In this document: in pieces, positions 8,073 to 15,451 of the stretch | How positions within the stretch are numbered: the stretch's first letter is position 1 | Layout of the letters: each line of letters starts with the position of its first letter | Source: Pseudomonadota bacterium | GTDB taxonomy: Bacteria; Pseudomonadota; Alphaproteobacteria; Rhizobiales; Devosiaceae | Length of the DNA stretch: 47,286 nt | Reading direction: 5' to 3' | NCBI GenBank assembly: GCA_023431205.1 | Contig: JAEYXQ010000026.1 | Span: 1-47,286, forward strand | Position numbers and translations under genes: made by a program | The notes under the pieces: model-generated | What the model saw: only the letters and a program-made list of their open reading frames with translations | Told to the model about the DNA's origin: nothing | The model's database searches: none

Positions 8073-9239
8073 ATGATCCGCACACTGCTGACTAGCACCG
8101 CCCTGTCAATTCTGTTGACCACAGGCGTTGTGGCGCAGGATGCGCCGGCCAACAGCCAGGCGCCCGCCACCACCACCGAGACCCCTGCCGAAGGCGGCGC
8201 CGCCGCTCCTTCCACCGATGCCGGCGCCACCGCCACCGGCACGGCCGGCGCAGCCGGTGCCGCCACCACCACCGATCCCGCGCAGGGCGGCGATCTGGAA
8301 GCCGGTGGCGCAGAGGACACCGACATCAACGAGCCGTGGGATATGTCGGCCGGCTATGTTGCCGCCGATACCGACAATCTCGGTTCGCGCCTGATCGGCC
8401 AGCCCGTCTATTCGTCGGCCGGTGACGACGCCGAGAACATCGGCAACATCGACGACCTCGTGTTCAGCCAGGACGGTCAGATCGAAGCGGTCGTGATCGG
8501 CGTTGGCGGCTTCCTCGGCATCGGCGCCAAGGCTGTGGCCGTCGACTTCAGCTCGCTCGAGTTCACGCTCGCGGCGGACAACACCGAACGTTGGGTGCTG
8601 CCCACCACTGCCGACGCTCTGAATGCCGCCCCCGAGTTCGTCTGGGAAGAAGATGAGCCCGCCGACGTGAACGCCGAGGGCAACGCCACCGATGGCGGCG
8701 CCATGGCTCCGGCAGACCCGGCTGCGGGCGGTGCAATGGCCCCGGCTGACCCGGCAATGGCACCGGCCGACCCGGCCACGGCACCGGCCGACCCGGCAAT
8801 GGCTCCGGCTGACCCGGCTGCGGGTGGCGCGATGGCTCCGGCTGACCCGGCCATGGCTCCTGCTGCCGGCACCGATGGTGCTGCCGTGGGCATGCCGCGC
8901 GAAGGCTACAACACGGTCGAGGTCGACGCCCTGACCGCTGAGAACCTCACCGGTGCTACCGTTGTTGGCCCGAATGGCGAAGACATTGCCGAGGTCGGCG
9001 ACATCCTGCTCAGCCAGGACGGTCAGATCGAAGCGATGCTGATCGACTTCGGCGGCTTCCTCGGCATCGGCCAGAAGCGCGTGGCTGTCGGCATGGACAA
9101 TCTGGAGTTCGCCGCCAACGAGAACGGTGACCTGGTGATCTACAGCGACTTCACCCAGGAGCAGCTGGAAGCCGCTCCGGAATACGACGAGGCCGCTTAC
9201 ACCAACGACCCGGAAAGCTTCCGCACGCTCGACCAGTAA
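8073..9239 (+). CDS. Secreted protein with two PRC-barrel domains and a MAPADPA repeat linker
   Basis: This 388-residue protein has a Sec signal peptide (MIRTLLTSTALSILLTTGVV, cleavage near VAQ-DAP). An Ala/Thr-rich low-complexity stretch follows, then two PRC-barrel domains (about residues 110-195 and 285-370). Each has the NIGNIDDL or AEVGDILL strand, then GQIEA, then GGFLGIG. The linker between them is a run of about six MAPADPA heptads encoded by 21-base repeats (about 8700-8870). PRC-barrel proteins bind varied partners; periplasmic ones in Rhizobiales are of unknown function. ATG 8073 has GGAG about 8 bases upstream. A paralogue lies immediately downstream. Confidence 0.5.
   Translation: MIRTLLTSTALSILLTTGVVAQDAPANSQAPATTTETPAEGGAAAPSTDAGATATGTAGAAGAATTTDPAQGGDLEAGGAEDTDINEPWDMSAGYVAADTDNLGSRLIGQPVYSSAGDDAENIGNIDDLVFSQDGQIEAVVIGVGGFLGIGAKAVAVDFSSLEFTLAADNTERWVLPTTADALNAAPEFVWEEDEPADVNAEGNATDGGAMAPADPAAGGAMAPADPAMAPADPATAPADPAMAPADPAAGGAMAPADPAMAPAAGTDGAAVGMPREGYNTVEVDALTAENLTGATVVGPNGEDIAEVGDILLSQDGQIEAMLIDFGGFLGIGQKRVAVGMDNLEFAANENGDLVIYSDFTQEQLEAAPEYDEAAYTNDPESFRTLDQ
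8700..8870 (+). repeat. 21-base tandem repeats encoding MAPADPA
   Basis: Degenerate copies of a 21-base unit (consensus atggctccggctgacccggc plus one base) run through the linker of the first PRC-barrel protein. They encode MAPADPA or TAPADPA, broken twice by AGGA. All copies stay in frame. Such runs can gain or lose units by slippage without a frameshift, changing linker length. Confidence 0.5.
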
Positions 9240-9284
9240 TCGAGCCGGTGCACCGCACCGAGCGGAACTGACTGCATAGTCAAT

Positions 9285-9315
9285 GGGGTCGACCTGCGGG
9301 CCGGCCCCCTTTCTT
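9285..9315 (+). terminator. Intrinsic terminator between the two PRC-barrel genes
   Basis: GGGGTCGACC (9285-9294), loop TGCG and GGCCGGCCCC (9299-9308) form a 10-bp stem with one A-C mismatch and one G-T pair, followed by CTTTCTTG. It lies about 45 bases after the first PRC gene and just before the ribosome site of the second, so read-through could be adjustable. Confidence 0.5.
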
Positions 9316-9330
9316 GTATAGGAGATCGCC

Positions 9331-10242
9331 ATGCTGCGCCTTGCTGCCACCGCCGCCGTGCTGGCGCTGGTTCCCACTGCCGCGTTCGCCCAAGCTACTC
9401 CGTCGAGCTCAAGCCAATTGGAAGCGAGCGGGCTGACGCCGCCGACCGTGCTGTCGCAGGGCTACTCGGCACGCGGTGAAGACGTGCTGGTGACGCAACT
9501 GCTCGGCCAGACCGTGTGGACGGCTGTGGGAGACGAGGGCGAGGAAATCGGCACCATCAACGACATGGTGGTGACGTCCGGCGTCGGCGTTTCCGCAGTC
9601 GTGATCAGTGTCGGCGGCGTTCTGGGCGTCGGCGCCAAGGACGTCGCGGTAGCGTTCGACCAGTTGACCTGGGCGGAGCGCGAGGACGGCAGCCGCCGCT
9701 GGGTGCTGGCCGTGGCACCCGACGCGCTGGCCACCGCACCGGCCTTCATCTGGGGCGACAGCGAGGCGGTAACTGGCGAGCCTGCCCTGTCTCCGGCCGA
9801 GGAGGAAGCCCAGCTGGAGGATGGCGATCCCAACGCCACCCCGGTCGATCCGGAGCTGACCACTGACCAGCCGGAAGCCCGGGCCGCGCCGGGAGACCGC
9901 GAAGGCCTCACAGCGATCGACGCAACGGAGTTCCAGCCAGAGCAACTGCGGGGCGTCGGCGTCTATGGCATCAACGACGAGCTGATCGGCTCGATCAGCG
10001 ATGTCGTGCTCAACCCGGACGGCACCGTGGACGCGGTTATCGTCGATGTCGGCGGCTTCCTCGGCCTCGGCGCCAAACCGGTGGCCGTCGGCTCGGACAA
10101 CCTCACCATTTCCGAAGACGTCGCCGGCCAGCGCTACCTGTTCATCAGCACGACGCGCGAACAGCTCGAGGCGCAGCCGCCATTTGATCCGGCCACCTAC
10201 GAGGCTGAGCGCAACACGCAACGGCTGGTGGTCACCCCCTGA
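9331..10242 (+). CDS. Secreted PRC-barrel protein, paralogue of the preceding gene
   Basis: This 303-residue exported protein has a signal peptide ending AAFA-QAT. It has two PRC-barrel domains (about residues 45-130 and 200-285) with the same signatures as its neighbour: EEIGTINDM, GGVLGVGAKDVAV and GSISDVVLNPDG, GGFLGLGAKPVAV. The central linker is acidic and lacks the MAPADPA repeats. Tandem placement and shared architecture indicate duplication of an ancestral two-domain gene. AGGAG lies about 8 bases before ATG 9331. It converges on fliJ with only nine bases between stops. Function is unknown; an envelope role is inferred from export only. Confidence 0.5.
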   Translation: MLRLAATAAVLALVPTAAFAQATPSSSSQLEASGLTPPTVLSQGYSARGEDVLVTQLLGQTVWTAVGDEGEEIGTINDMVVTSGVGVSAVVISVGGVLGVGAKDVAVAFDQLTWAEREDGSRRWVLAVAPDALATAPAFIWGDSEAVTGEPALSPAEEEAQLEDGDPNATPVDPELTTDQPEARAAPGDREGLTAIDATEFQPEQLRGVGVYGINDELIGSISDVVLNPDGTVDAVIVDVGGFLGLGAKPVAVGSDNLTISEDVAGQRYLFISTTREQLEAQPPFDPATYEAERNTQRLVVTP

Positions 10243-10251
10243 GGCGGGTGA

Positions 10252-10665
10252 CTACTTCCGGGAGAACCGCAGGCGGGCGATCTCGTCGTACTGGTCCTGC
10301 TCGACCTTGAGCTGCTCGGCGGTTTCGCGCTGATGCTCGCGCTGGTCGAGCAGTTCGACCTTCTTGAGATCCTCGAGCGCCTCGGCCAGCGCGTCCTGCG
10401 CAGCCTCGAGCTTGCCCTTCATGTCGTTGGCGGAAGCCAGCAGGTTGTCGCGGCGGGTGGACGCCGCCTTGGCAAAGGTCGAATAGGCGAAGTGGGCGAC
10501 ATCGGAGATGCCGGTCTTCTGGTGCTCGATTTCGATCTGCTGGTCGAGTTCGCTAGCCATGCGCTCGAAATCGTTGATCATCATCTCGATCTGCGCGACC
10601 TGACGGCGCTTCTCGTCCACCTGGAACTTCTTGAGCCGGATGAGGCTTTCGCTGCGCGATTTCAA
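10252..10665 (-). CDS. fliJ: Flagellar export chaperone FliJ
   Basis: This 137-residue protein is almost entirely charged coiled coil, the hallmark of FliJ, the stalk-like partner of the FliI hexamer that couples ATP hydrolysis to the FlhA gate. It starts MKSRSESLIRLKKFQVDEKR, matching the alphaproteobacterial family. The start codon is TTG at 10665, with AGGAG about 8-9 bases upstream. It lies 54 bases downstream of fliI on the same strand, so fliI-fliJ form an operon. Confidence 0.5.
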   Translation of the reverse strand: MKSRSESLIRLKKFQVDEKRRQVAQIEMMINDFERMASELDQQIEIEHQKTGISDVAHFAYSTFAKAASTRRDNLLASANDMKGKLEAAQDALAEALEDLKKVELLDQREHQRETAEQLKVEQDQYDEIARLRFSRK

Positions 10666-10719
10666 GACCTGTACTCCTTACACACCAAGTCAGTCCGGGG
10701 CGCCGATCCCATCGCGCCC

Positions 10720-12048
10720 CTAGTTCCCCGCACCTGCCTCGCCCACGATCGCCGACAGCATCTGATAGCCTTCGGCAATCGAGGAGATTTCCTCCCGGTC
10801 CTGGTTCAAGAACGCTTCCAGGGCCGGATGGAAGGCAATGGCGCGGTCCACCTGCGGATCTGACCCTTTCCGGTAAGCCCCCAGCCGGATCAGTTCCTCC
10901 ATGTCCGAATAAAGGGACATGAGCTCCCGCGCTCCCGCCAGCACCGGCCGCAAATCAGGCGGCACGCATCCAGGCATGGTTCGCGAGATGGACCTCAACA
11001 CGTTTACCGCCGGGTAGCGACCCCGCTCGGCAATGCCGCGCTCCATCACGATGTGCCCGTCGAGAATGCCGCGTACGGCATCCGCAATGGGCTCATTGTG
11101 ATCATCACCTTCGACCAAAACGGTAAAAAGACCGGTAACGGAACCGGTCGAAGGTGTTCCCGGTCCCGCCCGCTCGAGCAGCCGCGGCAGTTCGGTGAAC
11201 ACCGTCGGCGGGTAGCCCTTGGCCGTTGGTGGTTCACCAATGGCGAGGCCGATCTCGCGCTGCGCCATGGCAAAGCGGGTCAGCGAGTCCATCATGCAGA
11301 GCACACGCCGGCCCTGATCGCGGAAGTATTCGCTGAGCGACAAAGTGAGATAGGCGGCCTGGCGGCGCATCAGCGCGGCCTCGTCGGAGGTGGCGACCAC
11401 GACCACCGCCCGCTCCAGACCCTTCTCACCCAGATACTCCTGGATGAACTCGTGCACCTCGCGCCCGCGCTCGCCGATCAGGCCGATCACTGCAACGTCG
11501 ACGTCGGTATTGCGCGCCAGCATTGACATCAGCACCGACTTGCCCACGCCCGAACCAGCAAAGATGCCCATGCGCTGCCCCTCGCACATGGTGGTGAAGG
11601 TGTTGAGGACGCGCACGCCCAGGTCCAGCGGATCGCCCACGCGCACGCGGTCATGTGCCGCCAGCGGATCCTGCTTGAGGGGATAGGCAGCAGCGCCGCG
11701 CGGCAGCGGCCCCTTGCCGTCGATAGGCTCGCCTTCGGCGTTGACCACCCGACCAAGCCACTCATTGGCGGGAAACACGCTGCCGTCGTGGCGCAGGAAC
11801 ACGGCGCGGCACCCGAGCCGCACTCCGGCAACTTGCCCAAACGGCAGGCAGAGGGCATGACCGTCGCGGAAGCCGATGATCTCGGCGCCGAGCTGCTGGC
11901 CGTCCACCGTGTCGATGCGCACGCGTCCGCCGACGCGCAGTTCCCGCACCGGGCCGACGACCTCGAGCAACAGTCCCTGGACCGACTTGACGCGGCCGAA
12001 CACCTCGATGTCGTCGATGCCATCGATCGCTGAGATCAGCGCCTTCAT
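10720..12048 (-). CDS. fliI: Flagellum-specific export ATPase FliI
   Basis: This 442-residue protein is homologous to the F1 beta subunit and powers flagellar protein export with FliH and FliJ. It has an N-terminal beta barrel (about 1-90), a Walker A FAGSGVGKS at 163-171, the IGERGREVHEF block, the Walker B region RVLCMMDSLTRFAMAQREIG, and the GYPPTVFTELPRLLERAG segment specific to export ATPases. ATG 12048 has GAGG six bases upstream and gives the usual length; the open frame to 12138 is rejected as leader. A CtrA-like box lies 72-86 bases upstream. Confidence 0.5.
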   Translation of the reverse strand: MKALISAIDGIDDIEVFGRVKSVQGLLLEVVGPVRELRVGGRVRIDTVDGQQLGAEIIGFRDGHALCLPFGQVAGVRLGCRAVFLRHDGSVFPANEWLGRVVNAEGEPIDGKGPLPRGAAAYPLKQDPLAAHDRVRVGDPLDLGVRVLNTFTTMCEGQRMGIFAGSGVGKSVLMSMLARNTDVDVAVIGLIGERGREVHEFIQEYLGEKGLERAVVVVATSDEAALMRRQAAYLTLSLSEYFRDQGRRVLCMMDSLTRFAMAQREIGLAIGEPPTAKGYPPTVFTELPRLLERAGPGTPSTGSVTGLFTVLVEGDDHNEPIADAVRGILDGHIVMERGIAERGRYPAVNVLRSISRTMPGCVPPDLRPVLAGARELMSLYSDMEELIRLGAYRKGSDPQVDRAIAFHPALEAFLNQDREEISSIAEGYQMLSAIVGEAGAGN

Positions 12049-12119
12049 GCCGCCTCGGGTCCCTGCCCCAATTATGGTTTCCCCGCCTGCTCGAATCGGG
12101 GAGAGCAGCGAATCACACG

Positions 12120-12134
12120 GTAACCCACTGTTAA
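12120..12134 (-). promoter_or_regulatory. CtrA-like binding site upstream of fliI
   Basis: On the minus strand the sequence reads TTAA-CAGTGGG-TTAC, one base from the CtrA consensus TTAA-N7-TTAA. It lies 72 bases before the fliI start codon, a plausible activator position. Flagellar export genes are CtrA targets in Caulobacter, which supports but does not prove function. Confidence 0.5.
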
Positions 12135-12222
12135 GCAAAAAGCGCTATTTGGAGCTTTGGGACCATTCCGCCGTCGTCGCCGCCGCTTTGCGTCCAACTC
12201 CCGGACATCGCCACAATTGCTT

Positions 12223-12236
12223 GAGTCTGCAGAGTC
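12223..12236. promoter_or_regulatory. Pair of GANTC (CcrM) methylation sites upstream of ctrA
   Basis: GAGTC occurs at 12223-12227 and 12232-12236, nine bases apart, about 230 bases before the ctrA start. Two GAATC sites at 12093 and 12110 lie nearer fliI. GANTC is the target of CcrM, the cell-cycle-regulated adenine methylase of alphaproteobacteria, and a GANTC in the Caulobacter ctrA P1 promoter links transcription to fork passage. Confidence 0.5.
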
Positions 12237-12461
12237 GCATGCAGGGCTTTCTTAAACCATTTTATTAAGATGATAACGACACTTTTTGGTAGCATTTTCA
12301 GTAAGTTATACTTAATTCACCCTAACGACTTTTGCACCTTGCCCAACCGAATTAAACTTTGTTAACTATTTGGGCTTAGGGTTCAGTCATATCCAGTACG
12401 GGTTGGGCATGAGGTGGCTCCCTCATGTGTTCCAGCAGGAACGAATGACAAGGGGAATATA

Positions 12462-13169
12462 ATGCGGGTACTCCTTATCGAGGACGACAGCGCGACTGCG
12501 CAGAGCATCGAACTGATGCTGAAGTCCGAAAGCTTCAACGTCTACACCACCGACCTCGGTGAAGAAGGCGTCGATCTCGGCAAGCTCTATGACTATGACA
12601 TCATTCTGCTGGATCTGAACCTGCCGGACATGAGCGGCTACGAGGTGCTGCGGACTCTGCGCGTCGCCAAGGTGCAGACGCCGATCCTCATCCTCTCGGG
12701 GCTCGCCGGCATCGAGGACAAGGTCCGCGGCCTCGGCTTCGGTGCCGATGACTACATGACCAAGCCCTTCCACAAGGACGAGCTCGTGGCCCGCATCCAC
12801 GCCATCGTCCGGCGCTCCAAGGGCCATGCGCAGTCCGTCATCCAGACCGGCGAGCTAACCGTCAACCTCGACACCAAGACGGTGGAAGTTGTCGGCCAGC
12901 GGGTGCACCTGACGGGCAAGGAATACCAGATGCTGGAGCTGCTTTCGCTCCGCAAGGGTACCACCCTGACCAAGGAAATGTTCCTCAACCACCTCTATGG
13001 CGGCATGGACGAGCCCGAGCTGAAGATCATCGACGTCTTCATCTGCAAGCTCCGCAAGAAGCTTTCCGTCGCCACCGGTGGCAAGAATTACATCGAGACC
13101 GTCTGGGGCCGCGGCTATGTGCTGCGCGAGCCCGACGAGAGCGAAGCCTACAGCGAGAACGTCGCCTGA
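12462..13169 (+). CDS. ctrA: Cell-cycle master response regulator CtrA
   Basis: This 235-residue OmpR-type regulator has its receiver at about 1-115 (acidic residues E7, D8, D9, phospho-acceptor D51 in LLDLNLPDMSGYE, Lys in YMTKPFHKDE). The winged-helix DNA-binding domain is at about 125-228 (LTGKEYQMLELL, IDVFICKLRKKL, VWGRGYVL). These strings are characteristic of CtrA, which controls replication, division and flagellar genes. The C-terminus ends in a nonpolar VA; Caulobacter CtrA is degraded by ClpXP through a C-terminal Ala-rich tag, so proteolysis is possible. ATG 12462 is preceded by AAGGGGA; an upstream extension to 12414 is not conserved. ChpT, its phosphodonor, is encoded 4 kb downstream. 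Confidence 0.5.
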   Translation: MRVLLIEDDSATAQSIELMLKSESFNVYTTDLGEEGVDLGKLYDYDIILLDLNLPDMSGYEVLRTLRVAKVQTPILILSGLAGIEDKVRGLGFGADDYMTKPFHKDELVARIHAIVRRSKGHAQSVIQTGELTVNLDTKTVEVVGQRVHLTGKEYQMLELLSLRKGTTLTKEMFLNHLYGGMDEPELKIIDVFICKLRKKLSVATGGKNYIETVWGRGYVLREPDESEAYSENVA

Positions 13170-13191
13170 CCTGACGGCGACGCTGCCATTG

Positions 13192-13228
13192 AAAGCCCCG
13201 TGCCCCACGCACGGGGCTTTGTTGTTTG
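13192..13228 (+). terminator. Intrinsic terminator of ctrA
   Basis: AAAGCCCCGTGC (13192-13203) and GCACGGGGCTTT (13209-13220) form a perfect 12-bp stem with a five-base loop, followed by GTTGTTTG. It lies 23 bases after the ctrA stop, so ctrA is probably monocistronic. Confidence 0.5.
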
Positions 13229-13308
13229 TGCCGCGCCCTGCCGAGGGCTGGCCCGGAACCCCGTTTCCGGGCTAGCGTTCTCGCAGGTGAATGCCTTGGG
13301 GGGAAATC

Positions 13309-14460
13309 ATGGCCACTGACCTGTCCAAACGCCTGCGTGAGCCGCTGGTCCTCGTCATCCTGGTGATCGCGGTTGCCGGATGGCTGGCGTTCCTGGCCAT
13401 GTGGATCAATGCTGCCAGCCAGCACAATGACCAGCAGCAGCAGCTTGCGGCCTTAACTGCCGAACGCGACCAGGTGGCCGGCCATCTGGCCGATCTGCAG
13501 ACAGCGGCGGGTGACCTCGAGGCCCTCTCCACCCAACGCGCCACAGCGCAGCGGGAGTCCACCGCCGCCACCGCAGCCGCCGAGGCCGCACGGGCCGACC
13601 TTGCGGCGAGAACCGGTGAACTCGACAGTGTGACGGCCGATCTTGAAGCACGCCGCGCGGAACTCGGCGCCCTCGAAACCCAGCTTGCCGAGGCCAAGAC
13701 GCAGGTCACGACCCTCGCCGACCAGCAATCGAGCCTCCAGGCCGAGATCGACAGCGCCAACCAGCAGTTGACGGACGTCGGCGCGCGGCTGGAGGAGGCT
13801 CGCCGCCAGGAGCAGACGGTGACTGCAAACGTCGCCAAGCTGGCCGAGGAAGCAGCCACCAGCACCGCATCCCTGGCCGACACACAGACCAACCTGCAGG
13901 CGGCCCGCCAGCAATTGACGGAGGCGCAGACCCAGCTTGCCGATCTCGCCAGCCAGACGGAAACCGCCGGCACCGAACTCGCCACTCTCCAGCAACAGGT
14001 CGGCGAACTGGAGACACGTCGGGAGCAACTCGCCAATGAGGTCGCCGGCTACGAAAGCCAGCGCGCCGACCTGCAGCCGCAGGTGGAGACCCTGACGCAG
14101 ACTTTGGCCCAGCGCAGCTCCGAACTGGAGGCGCTCGAGCAGCGCATCAGCGGCGCCATCAGCGAGGCAGATGCCGCCGCCAGGACCGGCGCGTTCCGGG
14201 TATCGGGCGAAGGCGAAGCGCGGGGGATGACCCTGACGCTTGATGCCGACGGCCGCTTCACGCTCCAAGATCGGATCGGGCGGCAGGTCAGCGGCAGCTA
14301 CACGCTGGACAACAACCAACTCATTCTTTCCGATGCCACAGGAGCCGTCGGCAGCGCGACGTTTCCCATGAGCTGCCCGGTCACCAGCACCGAAGGCGGT
14401 CTTACCGTCGGCGAAGCGGAAGGATGCGTGTTGGCGGGGCTGGAGTTCAGCCGCAACTGA
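13309..14460 (+). CDS. Membrane-anchored coiled-coil protein with C-terminal beta domain
   Basis: This 383-residue protein has one N-terminal transmembrane helix (about residues 14-36, VLVILVIAVAGWLAFLAMW). A very long Ala/Gln/Glu/Leu heptad coiled coil follows (about 45-285). A small C-terminal domain of roughly 85 residues has alternating polar strands (MTLTLDADGRFTLQD, SGSYTLDNNQLIL) and two cysteines. The topology suggests a periplasmic rod anchored in the inner membrane with a lipocalin/META-like cap; that fold is a guess from pattern. ATG 13309 has a GGGGGGAA ribosome site about 7 bases upstream. I do not recognise the family by name; a role spanning the envelope is inferred. Confidence 0.5.
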   Translation: MATDLSKRLREPLVLVILVIAVAGWLAFLAMWINAASQHNDQQQQLAALTAERDQVAGHLADLQTAAGDLEALSTQRATAQRESTAATAAAEAARADLAARTGELDSVTADLEARRAELGALETQLAEAKTQVTTLADQQSSLQAEIDSANQQLTDVGARLEEARRQEQTVTANVAKLAEEAATSTASLADTQTNLQAARQQLTEAQTQLADLASQTETAGTELATLQQQVGELETRREQLANEVAGYESQRADLQPQVETLTQTLAQRSSELEALEQRISGAISEADAAARTGAFRVSGEGEARGMTLTLDADGRFTLQDRIGRQVSGSYTLDNNQLILSDATGAVGSATFPMSCPVTSTEGGLTVGEAEGCVLAGLEFSRN

Positions 14461-14471
14461 CCGCCGGACAG

Positions 14472-14498
14472 ATGGCTGTCGATTCACTCGACAGCCAT
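14472..14498 (+). terminator. Perfect 11-bp hairpin after the coiled-coil gene
   Basis: ATGGCTGTCGA (14472-14482) pairs with TCGACAGCCAT (14488-14498) across a five-base loop, 11 bases past the stop codon. There is no T-run, so it may stabilise the mRNA end or terminate weakly. Confidence 0.5.
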
Positions 14499-14542
14499 TC
14501 GTCGTCTCCACGACAGCGCATCTTGTGCCAGAGGAGACAACA

Positions 14543-15418
14543 ATGCTTCGCACAATCATCGTCGCCGGCGTCCTCGCCAGCGCCGCCCCTGCATTAGCCC
14601 AATCCGCACCGGTCGGCGACTATGCCGACGTCAACGGCATGCGGATGTACTATGAAGTGTCGGGCGAGGGTGACCCGCTGGTGGTGCTTCACGGCGCCTA
14701 CATGAACATCGACACCATGGGCGAGATCATCCCGAGGCTGGCCGAGACCCACACGGTCTACGCCCTGGAATTCCAGGGACATGGTCGCACCAACAACATC
14801 GACCGGCCGATCACCTACCCCAATCTCGCCAGCGACGTGGCTGCCTTCATGGACGCCGTCGGCCTCGAGAAGGCGGACGTGTTCGGCTATTCCATGGGTG
14901 CGGCAGCCGGCCTGCGGCTTGCCATCGACTACCCGGACAAGGTCGACCAACTGGTTGCGGCCTCCGTTGCCTATGACGCCTCCGGCTGGCAGCCCGCGTT
15001 CACCGCCATGATCCCGACAATGACAGCCGACATGTTCGTCGGTGGACCCATGGAAGAGGAGTGGAAGCGGCTGGCCCCCGAGCCCGAGGGGTTCCGGACC
15101 TTTGCCGAGCGTCTGATCCAACTGGAGAAGGAGCCGATGGCCTGGGAGAAAGAGGTCAGGGCACTGGCCACCCCCGTGCTCATCATTGCCGGTGATGCCG
15201 ACGTTTCGACGCTGGAGCACACGGTGGCACTGTTCCGGCTCTTGGGCGGGGGCGTGATGGGCGACATGGGCGTGCCGCTGCCGGCCTCGCGCCTCGCCAT
15301 CCTGCCGGCGACCTCGCACACCGCGGTCATCAATCAGGTCGAGCTGCTGCACGGCTTCATCGAACCCTTCCTTACGGGCGAAACCCCCAAGGGCATGTTC
15401 GACCAGCAAAGGCCTTGA
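14543..15418 (+). CDS. Exported alpha/beta hydrolase
   Basis: This 291-residue protein has a Sec signal peptide (about 1-20, ending ALA-QSA) followed by an alpha/beta-hydrolase fold. The oxyanion-hole region is VVLHGAYMN, the nucleophile elbow is GYSMGAA (Ser), an acid candidate is the Asp in IIAGDADVST, and the catalytic His candidate is in PATSHTAV near the end. Such proteins are esterases or haloperoxidase-like hydrolases; the substrate is unknown. ATG 14543 has GAGGAG about 7 bases upstream. It is followed after 33 bases by the ECF sigma factor on the same strand, so the two could be co-transcribed. Confidence 0.5.
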   Translation: MLRTIIVAGVLASAAPALAQSAPVGDYADVNGMRMYYEVSGEGDPLVVLHGAYMNIDTMGEIIPRLAETHTVYALEFQGHGRTNNIDRPITYPNLASDVAAFMDAVGLEKADVFGYSMGAAAGLRLAIDYPDKVDQLVAASVAYDASGWQPAFTAMIPTMTADMFVGGPMEEEWKRLAPEPEGFRTFAERLIQLEKEPMAWEKEVRALATPVLIIAGDADVSTLEHTVALFRLLGGGVMGDMGVPLPASRLAILPATSHTAVINQVELLHGFIEPFLTGETPKGMFDQQRP

Positions 15419-15451
15419 CGACCCGCGCCCGGCGCGGTGCATCCTTGCTGC

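Larger units (their letters stand above)
12049..12461. promoter_or_regulatory. Divergent control region between fliI and ctrA (413 bases)
   Basis: This is the longest gene-free stretch in the window and is far more AT-rich than its surroundings from about 12240 to 12380. It holds four GANTC sites (12093, 12110, 12223, 12232), one TTAA-N7-TTAA-like box (12120-12134, one mismatch) and five further TTAA tetramers at 12252, 12265, 12312, 12352 and 12362 whose spacing does not match a full CtrA box. In Caulobacter, ctrA has two promoters controlled by CcrM methylation at GANTC and by CtrA itself (family knowledge). No open frame in it resembles a gene. Confidence 0.5.

Noticed and set aside
8700..8870. 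CRISPR-like or phage-type direct repeats
   Set aside because: The repeats are contiguous, in frame and encode a protein linker; there are no spacers and no cas genes.
12252..12365. TTAA pairs upstream of ctrA as full CtrA boxes
   Set aside because: Spacings between tetramers are 9 or 6 bases, not the 7 required; kept only as an AT-rich observation.
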